The notes under the pieces were generated by a model. That model was not told where the DNA came from. It saw nothing but the letters and a program-made list of their open reading frames with translations, and did no database searches. From positions 3,377,080-3,441,079 of the forward strand of contig NZ_NKFP01000006.1 of assembly GCF_002215035.1 (NCBI RefSeq): a DNA stretch of 64,000 nucleotides, given 5' to 3'. Position numbers and translations under genes: made by a program. Each line of letters opens with the position of its first letter. The first letter of the stretch is position 1. The DNA comes from Leptolyngbya ohadii IS1. GTDB lineage: Bacteria; Cyanobacteriota; Cyanobacteriia; Elainellales; Elainellaceae. Below are positions 54,813-62,064 of the stretch, one piece after another.

Positions 54813-55747
54813 TACACATTACTGTCCTAGAGCTTGAGCCATCAGGAAGCGACATGATGTCTGAAATAGAGCTTGATTGGTACAGCTTCGCATATTGATC
54901 CCAATCGTGCGGTGACTATACGCTTCTTACGTTCAAGCAGAATAAGGGTTGATACAGATTTCACCAACTAGGGCAATTCAGGCTGAGAAATTAGGAGAGC
55001 TTCTGCTCCGTTGGCTTCCCCTTAGGTAAGTGGAAGACATTGAGCACCTAGTGCTAGGGAAGGAAATTAGCTCCGTATAATCGAGCTTTTCCGCCAGTTC
55101 AGGTACATAAACTATGGACAGAGAATAGCTTAGCCATTCATGCTGAGAGCAGTGGCGTCTATCCCCCTTTTCCATGAGGAACAGATAAAAGCTATCTCAA
55201 TGGATATTTAAGAATTGCATAGTGTACGACCTTGAGCCAGAACAAATTTCCTTTGGCTCCCTCACGGGAAAGGAAGTCATCGCGGACATTCCGTAGGTTT
55301 CTTTAGATTTTCTGAAGGCTAGTTCATATGAATCAGAATACTTCTGACTAACCAGTTTATCTCTGTATTTTAAACTGAAGAAAGTCTTAAAATATACAAG
55401 AGTCTACCGCTCAGAATCAGTGTTAATACATAGTGTGCAAGAAACTCTTTAAATCTGCGGATTTATGGTTGACGTAGCACCTCTCTTTAAACATTTTCAA
55501 GGATTCACCACAAAGTCAAATTCTTGAAAATGGCGCCCAGAGTAGATTTGAGGAAATTATGAATCAGTCTGAAAACTTCTAAAACTATACAATCTCGCGT
55601 GAAATCCACATTATTTGTTTTTGAGAAGATATCTCTTGATCACGCAAGATTATATAAATTTTTCATCAACGTTTCTATTATTCTTTTACTAAGTAGCTTT
55701 CAATTTTGCATATTTTTTAGTTAAAAAAACTGTTAAAAGGGATTGAC
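54813..55747. other. Long AT-rich stretch before the cas12k region
   Basis: About 935 bp with no convincing gene. I see a short inverted or repeated segment TTTCCTTTGGCTCCCTCACGGG near 55250, but nothing I can name. Confidence 0.5.
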
Positions 55748-55945
55748 GTGTTTTGGTTTAAACGCTATCTATTGAAATATAAAGTTCAGTCCAATTTCCT
55801 TGTTCATCTTGAAAGAGCAATCATAGCCCAACAAAGCATTGAAGCTCTTCAGGATAAGGTAGCCACAGATGGTCACACCACAGGAATTTTCAGTTCCGTC
55901 CCCTCTGATCGATGCAGCACTTTTAGACTTGCTATCTACTGTTAG
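55748..55945 (+). CDS. Small ORF upstream of cas12k (first of an overlapping pair)
   Basis: 65 aa from a GTG. FWFKRYLLKYKVQSNFLVHLERAIIAQQSIEALQDK looks like a real helical start. The last 25 residues, which overlap the next frame, do not. AAAAGGGATT precedes it. It may have been one gene with the next frame, separated by a frameshift. Confidence 0.4.
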   Translation: MFWFKRYLLKYKVQSNFLVHLERAIIAQQSIEALQDKVATDGHTTGIFSSVPSDRCSTFRLAIYC

Positions 55946-56105
55946 TCAACTTTCAGATGATTCTTTCGATTACTATTGGCTAAACCTAACAGCAAGAGAA
56001 GTAGAACTTTTGGTGGTCGCATTGATCAGGGATTTGGCTAGCAATCTTAAGGGTGAATATTTGAAATCGTTGCTTGAGAGAATTCGCCATGATACTCCGG
56101 ATTGA
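55869..56105 (+). CDS. Small helical protein upstream of cas12k
   Basis: 78 aa. DAALLDLLSTVSQLSDDSFDYYWLNLTAREVELLVVALIRDL is a believable helical protein core. It overlaps the previous frame by 77 bp. It is the last gene before cas12k (237 bp gap). It shows no MerR-type HTH, so it is not a CvkR-like regulator. Function unknown. Confidence 0.5.
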   Translation: MVTPQEFSVPSPLIDAALLDLLSTVSQLSDDSFDYYWLNLTAREVELLVVALIRDLASNLKGEYLKSLLERIRHDTPD

Positions 56106-56341
56106 AGTCTAGCTCTAGCTTCTGGTCATTTAAAGAGGTTAAATAGTTGAAACTTATGCGGTGAAAGAACGGAATTTGAGAAGAACAATCTGAATTTTCT
56201 TCAATTGTACAAGACTATGTGCTTGTGTTAGCTTGTTCTTTATTCTTTTGATTAGCTAGTAGATAACAAGAATCCAGGCTTTCAATAATTGTTTTCCTAA
56301 TTTCTATGGACAGTTGAGACAAACAACTTGGAGAAAAGGAA

Positions 56342-58744
56342 ATGAGGACAATTACATTTCGACTCTGCGCCAGTGAAGAAACACGCAAGATTTTCTGGTA
56401 CCTCTGCCAAGAACATACCCTTCTTGTCAATGCTCTTTCTCATAAAGTACAACAGAGTAAAGAGTTTCAGACTTGGCAAGAAAAGGGATGGCTTCCTAAT
56501 AAGAAATTGAAACTACTGAACAAAGAGGTACTCGAAGAAAAGACAGCCTTTCAAGTCCAAGTACTAGACCAAACAAAGTTGCCAGACCTACCTTCCAGAT
56601 TCATTGCCTCTGCAATTCGGGCTAACCAGCAGACGTGGGGATCTTGGATTGCACAGCAAAGGAGGCGTTATATGAGCCTGACTGGTAAACAGGACTGGTT
56701 GCAGTTGCAGGAATGCGATCTTGATTTGTCACAGACGACCGATTTTACGTTTGCTCAAATTTGTACTGAAGTGCGAGAGGTGCTGGCAAGCGTCACAGCA
56801 CAAATCGCGGCAGAGGAACAGAAGAAGCAAAACCAGAAGAAGCGATCGCGTCAAACAACGAAGGCAAAGCGTACGGTCAAAAAGCAGAAAAAAGTATCTG
56901 AATCCCGCCGCATTACAGAGGCTCTCTTCAAATTGCTTAAAAAGAAGCAGAACGCGCTAACTATGCGTGCAATAGCGTATTTGTTGCGGAACAATGCAAC
57001 TGTGCAGGAGGACGAAGAGAATCCTCAAGAAATTGCACTGAAACTAGACCAGAAGCGGATCGAGATTGAGCGACTCAAAACTCAGTTGCAAAGTCAATTT
57101 CCTAAACCGCGTGATCCTACGGGTGCAATTGCGGATCGTTACATTAATGAAGCACTGGAGAAGCCAAGTTTTGCTACTTCCTGGAAAATCTTGGTACTGT
57201 TCTGTCTGCTGATAACTAACCAGGAGCTTCCTGGACTCAGTCTGCAATTTCACAGTCATCTACTTCAACAACTGCAACATCCCGATTTATCAAGAGAAGC
57301 ACAGCAAGCTGAGTTCAAGTCTTGGGAAGAGGGCTGCTTGGAGCGGATGACTAAACTGGCGACCGTTCTCAAGTCATTACCTCTACCCATCAGCTTTGAT
57401 AGCAGTGACGATCTCTACTGGTCAGTTGAGCCAAAGCAGCAGAAAGCTGTTGAACCCAAGGAGACAACACCTGCGCCTACTGACGGTCAACCCCGGCGAT
57501 CGCCAAAACGAAAACGCAAAAATCGCCGCAAGATTCAGGTTCAAGAGCGGATCGTGGTACGTTTTAAGGGGCTAAGAGAACACAAGTTTGGTGTGCAGTG
57601 CAGCCATCGTGATCTCGCAATTCTTCAGCAGTGCCAGCGTGAGTGGGAAAGATATGGGTCATTGCCGGACGACAAGAAGTTTAGTTTAGGACTCTTCCCG
57701 GCACGAGCGGCACGTCTCCTCTGGCGTAAGGATAAGCAGCAGCGTAAACCCTCTGCTAACTCACCTGGTGAGAAGTCACAGGTTGAAGAATGGCGACAGT
57801 ACCGGCTCTACCTGCACATCACGATCGATGATAGGTTACTCTCTGCTGAGGGAACCGAGGAAGTGCGGCAGGAGAAGCTCATTAAAGCGCAGGATGACCA
57901 GAAAACGATGCGAAAGCGCAAGTCACCTCGCAAGAAGCTTGAGGAAGCGGAGTTAACCCAGGAACAGAAAGAGAAGAAGGCTAAGGATGGTGCCATTGCC
58001 AAAAAACGAGTAGCTTCAACGCAAGCTCGTTTAAGCGATCCTACCAGATTAAAGCGTCCCAGTCGAAAGCCCTATCAGGGGCAGTCTCATATTCAGGTAC
58101 GGGTATGTTTTAACCAGCAGGAGCGTGTCAGTCTTGCTGTGTTCGATACTCAGCAGCAGCAGGTCTTAGAGTATGTGAGCGTGCGAGATTTGCTGTACGA
58201 CCACAGTGCCGAGAAACATCATCAGCACTTCATCAGTAACCCAAAGCGTAAAGGTAAGCGCACGCTTGAGCAAATGCAACTGGAGCAGTACCACCTGCTC
58301 GATCGCTTAAGGAAACAGCAGGTCAAAAATCACCAACGGCGGATGCGGGCACAAAAGCAGGGTTACTACAAATACAGCAAATCAGAATCGAATTTGGGCG
58401 AGTACCTAGATCGTCTTTTAGCTGCCCGTATTGGTCAACTCGCTGTTCAGTGGCAAGCTAGCTCAGTCGTCATTCCAGATTTAGGGAATCTCCGCGAGAG
58501 CGTTGAGGCAAAGTTGCAAGCCTGGGCAGATCTAATTTTTCCCAAAATGGAGGAAGTTCAACAAAAGACAACCAAAAAAATTCGCGTCAGTTTTCATGGC
58601 TGGAGCTATGGTCGATTAGCACGCTGTATTCGCAGTCGAGCCGCTCGTGACGGGTTGGCGATCGTGATCGGTCAGCAGCCACAACAGGGAAGTTTGCAAG
58701 AAAAAGCAAGAGCAGTAGCACCTGCCAATTCGACAACAGCCTGA
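56342..58744 (+). CDS. cas12k: Cas12k effector, naturally nuclease-dead, enlarged
   Basis: 800 aa, against about 640 for Scytonema Cas12k. The N-terminus TITFRLCASEETRKIFWYLCQEHTLLVNALSHKV is typical of the family. Extra length lies in basic, low-complexity inserts: about 165-190 (EEQKKQNQKKRSRQTTKAKRT...), about 370-405 (PRRSPKRKRKNRRK) and about 515-560 (RKRKSPRKKLEEAELTQEQKEKKAK). The C-terminal part has RuvC-like segments, LAVFDTQQQQVLEY and SSVVIPDLGNLRESV, without a full catalytic set, as expected for Cas12k. GGAG lies 8-9 bp before the ATG. It binds crRNA/tracrRNA and marks the target for TniQ/TnsC. tracrRNA and array follow on the same strand. Confidence 0.92.
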   Translation: MRTITFRLCASEETRKIFWYLCQEHTLLVNALSHKVQQSKEFQTWQEKGWLPNKKLKLLNKEVLEEKTAFQVQVLDQTKLPDLPSRFIASAIRANQQTWGSWIAQQRRRYMSLTGKQDWLQLQECDLDLSQTTDFTFAQICTEVREVLASVTAQIAAEEQKKQNQKKRSRQTTKAKRTVKKQKKVSESRRITEALFKLLKKKQNALTMRAIAYLLRNNATVQEDEENPQEIALKLDQKRIEIERLKTQLQSQFPKPRDPTGAIADRYINEALEKPSFATSWKILVLFCLLITNQELPGLSLQFHSHLLQQLQHPDLSREAQQAEFKSWEEGCLERMTKLATVLKSLPLPISFDSSDDLYWSVEPKQQKAVEPKETTPAPTDGQPRRSPKRKRKNRRKIQVQERIVVRFKGLREHKFGVQCSHRDLAILQQCQREWERYGSLPDDKKFSLGLFPARAARLLWRKDKQQRKPSANSPGEKSQVEEWRQYRLYLHITIDDRLLSAEGTEEVRQEKLIKAQDDQKTMRKRKSPRKKLEEAELTQEQKEKKAKDGAIAKKRVASTQARLSDPTRLKRPSRKPYQGQSHIQVRVCFNQQERVSLAVFDTQQQQVLEYVSVRDLLYDHSAEKHHQHFISNPKRKGKRTLEQMQLEQYHLLDRLRKQQVKNHQRRMRAQKQGYYKYSKSESNLGEYLDRLLAARIGQLAVQWQASSVVIPDLGNLRESVEAKLQAWADLIFPKMEEVQQKTTKKIRVSFHGWSYGRLARCIRSRAARDGLAIVIGQQPQQGSLQEKARAVAPANSTTA

Positions 58745-58789
58745 ACCTCAGTTCAACTCGTACCTTGACAATAGAATGACTACGTAAAA

Positions 58790-59060
58790 GCTATTGAAAG
58801 ATCGATGGTTTTCACGCGGGGGTCAGTTTTACTGCTTTCCGGTCCCGAAACTACCGCTTCTGCTGCAAGGATGGCTTGGGCGTCCTTACAGGACTGGGTC
58901 GCGCCAGGTTCAGGGAGAATTCTTAGGGAAGAGATCTTGGTGTCTTCTCTAAGGATACAGATTACTGTGGTAGTAATCAAAATCGCCCCAAGCATGGGTT
59001 GAGCCTACCCAAACCATCGATTTGGCAAACCAAAGCGGGTGCAAAATTCCTGGTGGGTTT
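58790..59060 (+). ncRNA. Cas12k tracrRNA region
   Basis: Located between cas12k and the array, as in other V-K loci. A TTGACA box is at 58765-58770. Segments resembling the Scytonema tracrRNA appear in order: ACTGCTTTCCGGTCCCG, ACTACCGCT, and GGTAGTAATCAAAATCGCCCC followed by a small CCCC/GGGG hairpin. The anti-repeat AGCCTACCCA at 59002-59011 can pair with the repeat end GGGTGGGTT (two G-U pairs) and pairs without wobble with TGGGTAGGCT of the detached guide repeat. Ends are approximate. Confidence 0.8.
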
Positions 59061-59223
59061 GCCAAAACACCTCAAACTCGCTCACCGCCTGCCCTATTCT
59101 GATTTGAGTGATTGGAAACTAGGGGTATTTCGGGCAGTAGACAGAGTAATTTTGCTCAAGCTCAAGCAGGTTTGGCAAAAGGTTTTCTAGAAGCTAGGTT
59201 GTAGGAAGCATTGAACTGCTGGA

Positions 59224-59475
59224 GTCGCAATCGCCCTCTCAGCAGTGGGTGGGTTGAAAGACGATTCAGGATCTCAATGAGGTGCAGCCTGGGTTTGTCG
59301 CAATCGCCCTCTCAGCAGTGAGTGGGTTGAAAGGGATTTGCATATTTCTTCCAATGCAATCAGTCAGGTCGCAATCGCCCTCTCAGCAGTGGGTGGGTTG
59401 AAAGTACGGTGCTCTGCTTTTGCTACTTCAGTGTCGTAGTCGTAATTGCCCTCTTGGCAGTAGGTTAAGATGTCA
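59224..59475 (+). CRISPR. Short type V-K CRISPR array (three repeats plus a degenerate one)
   Basis: 37-nt repeats start GTCGCAATCGCCCTCTCAGC and end GGGTGGGTTGAAAG, at 59224-59260, 59297-59333 (one change, GTGAGTGGG) and 59368-59404. A degenerate repeat begins at 59439 (GTCGTAATTGCCCTCTTGGC). Spacers are 36, 34 and 34 nt. I found no match for the three spacers within this window by eye. The first spacer contains no tRNA sequence. Confidence 0.93.
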
Positions 59476-59479
59476 CGGT

Positions 59480-59516
59480 AGTAGTGGGTAGGCTGAAAGG
59501 CGCGTTGCGATCGCAC
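59480..59516 (+). CRISPR. Detached homing guide: truncated repeat plus 17-nt tRNA-matching spacer
   Basis: A 20-nt partial repeat AGTAGTGGGTAGGCTGAAAG (59480-59499) is followed by GCGCGTTGCGATCGCAC (59500-59516). The latter equals 17 nt of the tRNA-Ala gene on the minus strand (59864-59848). After base 17 the match ends (TTC against CGC). Short-spacer, separated guides of this kind are known to direct V-K elements to tRNA genes. Confidence 0.93.
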
Positions 59517-59643
59517 TTCGCAAGGCGTAGACGCAACACTTGTAGAATGATGAGCTTCTGTTTAGGGGAAAACTTTCTGCTCCCGTAACTCAGGATTGCT
59601 TGAACTCCGAAGACCTTTGCTGGTCTTCTAAGAGCCTCCCGCT

Positions 59644-59804
59644 AAATTTTGGAAATTAATTCTTTAAAACTGGTTTTCAGGATGAATGCGAAGCATTCTC
59701 TTACGAAGAATTTACTGAGTCACGGAGGAATCAGCATTCCAGCAAATTTTGGAAATTAATTCTTTAAAACTGCTGTTTAATTCTTTAATGTACATTAATG
59801 TACA
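59644..59804. repeat. CAST right end with TnsB-binding-type repeats
   Basis: Two copies of AAATTTTGGAAATTAATTCTTTAAAACTG-like sequence lie at 59644-59672 and 59743-59772, with a shorter TTTAATTCTTTAATGTACA at 59776-59794. The terminal TGTACATTAA unit is doubled (59789 and 59799). The end is 8 bp from the 3' end of the tRNA gene. Confidence 0.85.
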
Positions 59805-59812
59805 AGGATCAA

Positions 59813-59885
59813 TGGAGAGTAGGAGATTCGAACTCCTGACCTTTGCGGTGCGATCGCAACGCGCTACCAACTGCGCTAACTCCCC
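59813..59885 (-). tRNA. tRNA-Ala(CGC)
   Basis: 73 nt, full cloverleaf on the minus strand. The acceptor pairs GGGGAGT with ACTCTCC, including the G3-U70 pair that identifies alanine. D-arm GCGC...GCGC. Anticodon stem TTGCG/CGCAA with loop ATCGCAC, anticodon CGC. T-arm AGGAG/CTCCT with TTCGAAT. CCA is not encoded. The anticodon arm is the target of the homing guide. The gene itself is intact because insertion occurred 8 bp beyond its 3' end. Confidence 0.95.
59848..59867 (-). other. Protospacer and PAM for the homing guide
   Basis: Protospacer 59848-59864 (minus-strand sense) with GTA directly 5' of it (59865-59867), fitting the GTN PAM of Cas12k. The distance from PAM to the transposon end (59805-59864) is 60 bp. 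Confidence 0.92.
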
Positions 59886-59958
59886 GTATTCTTTATTTTA
59901 CTACGTTTGGCATTCTAGCAAATCCCCACGTCCCGATTATCGCGCTCAAAGGACTCTC

Positions 59959-62061
59959 CTACAAATGCAGCAGTTTTCTCAGACGCGATTCCAGCTCAGA
60001 TGTAATAATCCGATCGCCCCGCTCCAGTTTGCCGATATAGTCCGCGCTCAGATCTAGAAATCCGCCCAGTTCCTTGCGGCTCCAGCCCAACTGCTCTCTG
60101 GCAATCCGCACTTGATCGCCCGTTAACTCCTCCACGGGGGGAAGCTCAAGCTGTTTGGGCTTGCGGGGTTCCTTCATCTTTGCCAGCAGTCCCGGAATTG
60201 GGTGAGGTGGTTTAATCGTGAGTTTGGCTTGCAGGAGGCGATCGATCACCTTCACTTTGCGCCAGTCCTCCGGTTTCGGGGCAGTGCTGCTTGGTTGCAG
60301 CCAGTCGGGATAGGTGGCGGGGTCATACTCAATTTGCCAGCCCAGGCTGAGGAGTAGCTTGAGGGCACGGTTCCAGCGATTTTTTAGATCCCGTGCCCGG
60401 TGTTTGTCCTGCAATGCCTTGTCGATTTCTGTGCGGGGCAAAACTTCCTCCAGCAGGCTAATCACGCGATAGTCGTAGGGGTTTTGATTGTGGACACGAA
60501 TCCGCGCATCGAGCGTAAGCTGAATTGCCAGCCGCAGTGCCATCTCATGATGGTAGGGATCGATTTTCAGGATATCCTTCGCCAGATAGCCAAACTGATG
60601 CAGCGCCTCCTTTGCCCGACTGCCCGCCCGATTTAGAAAATGCTTTGTCCAGAGTCCCGGACTGACCGTGATATAAACTTCATCCGGCTTTTCGATCTTG
60701 CCGCTCACCCAATCAAACTGACCGTGCAAATCGATCAGCACATCCCACATTCGACCGATCGGCGTACTGGCGTCAATTTGGCGTTTCCCCCGCCCCTCGA
60801 TCCAAACCGATTTTACCAGCAAACAGGACAGCGCATAAGCCGTCGTTGCCACCGCATTGCGTTTATCCGGCAGGCTGGTGCTGTGGTTGCGATCCCAGCC
60901 CAACAGCGGAATCATATCGCTGGCTTTGAGGGTAAAGGTACTCTTCCAGGGTTCTTCCTCTTCCATTGTGCGGGCAGCAAAAATCAGCTGAAGCTTCACC
61001 GTGTCAAAGCCAAACTTGTTGATAATTTGCTCCGCCGCTTCCCAGGGCAGTAGCGCAATGTCACCGGGATTCGTGATGTAGTGTTCGATGTAGTTATTTG
61101 GATTGGTTTTGCTGCGGTAGCGAAAGACGGCGAGCTGCTCGGCATTTTCTTCCCATAGGTCGGGGCGTAGCTGGGCGCGAATACTGCTGGCGATCGGGAT
61201 TGCTGTGGGAATGACCGAAATCGGGTCAAGCGTCAGACTGGTGCTGGTCATGGAGATTGGCTTTTGCCGCAGACCCAGCAATTTATCCATTTCTTGCAGG
61301 GAGCAGTTGGGCAAATTAAATCCCTGCAAAATCTTCTTGGTAATATCCTGACAGTAAATTTGCGCGAGCAGGCTAATGCGTTCCTGAAGGGGCGGCGGGC
61401 ATTCTTCGAGCTGATGCTGAATCTGCTGCACAAGCTGATCCTGTTCGGTAATCGCAGGTTTTCCCAGCTTGTCTAAGTTTTCGGCAATCCAGATAATTAA
61501 ACTATTACCGATCGTCCTGGCAAACTCTTCCCAAAAGCCTGCGTAATCAAAGAATCCATCCAGTGAACTTTTTAGATACGATCGAATCTTCTCCTGATTC
61601 AAATTAAGTTCAACTTTCTTTTCCCCCGTCTTCTTCTGAGTTATCACCTTAAACTGAGGCAAACTGGTATCGATCGCCTCAATTCCCTGACCCTGGAGCG
61701 TCACCTCAACTTTGTGCTGATAAATTCGCAAAAGCTGCTGCAAAAGCTGCTCCGTCACCAGATCCGGCAAAGCAGATCGATCGCGCAGCAAGGCAATGAG
61801 TTGATTCAGCGTCTCCGTCGTCAGTACATCCTGCGTCAGGCTTACCCAATCAATTCCAGAAGCTTGCTCTGTCTGACAAGATGTGGCTGTGTCAGCCTTT
61901 TCTAAAGGCACGATCGCCGTTTCTTCAGAATAGCCACCGTGACCGATCGCAGAAAATTCCCCAGCCCATGCATCCAGGTTAACCGTCCCCTCTGGATCAA
62001 AAATATAAAGGCTTTCCCCTAACTCATTAGCGGTATTCTGCGACATACCAATCTCTTTCAT
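59959..62061 (-). CDS. Large protein with C-terminal Xre HTH, chromosomal flank
   Basis: 700 aa (695 if the second ATG at 62046 is used, which has the better spaced purine-rich site). The last 60 residues form a Cro/C1 HTH (GDQVRIAREQLGWSRKELGGFLDLSADYIGKLERGDRIIT). The rest is an unfamiliar, mostly helical cyanobacterial protein. It follows the kinase gene on the same strand after only a few bases, so the two probably form an operon. It lies outside the transposon. Confidence 0.75.
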   Translation of the reverse strand: MKEIGMSQNTANELGESLYIFDPEGTVNLDAWAGEFSAIGHGGYSEETAIVPLEKADTATSCQTEQASGIDWVSLTQDVLTTETLNQLIALLRDRSALPDLVTEQLLQQLLRIYQHKVEVTLQGQGIEAIDTSLPQFKVITQKKTGEKKVELNLNQEKIRSYLKSSLDGFFDYAGFWEEFARTIGNSLIIWIAENLDKLGKPAITEQDQLVQQIQHQLEECPPPLQERISLLAQIYCQDITKKILQGFNLPNCSLQEMDKLLGLRQKPISMTSTSLTLDPISVIPTAIPIASSIRAQLRPDLWEENAEQLAVFRYRSKTNPNNYIEHYITNPGDIALLPWEAAEQIINKFGFDTVKLQLIFAARTMEEEEPWKSTFTLKASDMIPLLGWDRNHSTSLPDKRNAVATTAYALSCLLVKSVWIEGRGKRQIDASTPIGRMWDVLIDLHGQFDWVSGKIEKPDEVYITVSPGLWTKHFLNRAGSRAKEALHQFGYLAKDILKIDPYHHEMALRLAIQLTLDARIRVHNQNPYDYRVISLLEEVLPRTEIDKALQDKHRARDLKNRWNRALKLLLSLGWQIEYDPATYPDWLQPSSTAPKPEDWRKVKVIDRLLQAKLTIKPPHPIPGLLAKMKEPRKPKQLELPPVEELTGDQVRIAREQLGWSRKELGGFLDLSADYIGKLERGDRIITSELESRLRKLLHL

Positions 62062-62064
62062 TCC

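Larger units (their letters stand above)
63..59804 (+). mobile_element. Type V-K CRISPR-associated transposon (Cas12k CAST), about 59.7 kb
   Basis: Both ends start with TGTACA reading inward and carry matching internal repeats: the left copy at 92-111 and the reverse complement of the right copies share AAAGAATTAATTTCC. Core genes are in the order known for V-K CASTs: tnsB, tnsC, tniQ, cargo, cas12k, tracrRNA, array. The right end (59804) is separated from the PAM of a guide-matched tRNA-Ala protospacer by exactly 60 bp, which fits the 60-66 bp spacing known for Cas12k transposition. No 5-bp target duplication is visible: TCAAA precedes the left end and AGGAT follows the right end. A second TGTACA sits 10 bp inside the right end, so the terminal base there could be 59794, but the outer one gives the better spacing. 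Boundaries are inferred from sequence only. Confidence 0.9.

Noticed and set aside
58805-59190. Short plus-strand frames after cas12k
   Set aside because: They overlap the tracrRNA region and have no family resemblance or ribosome site.
59789-59794. Inner TGTACA as the true right end of the CAST
   Set aside because: It would put the end 70 bp from the PAM, outside the usual 60-66 bp range, whereas the outer copy gives 60 bp. It does not restore a target duplication either.
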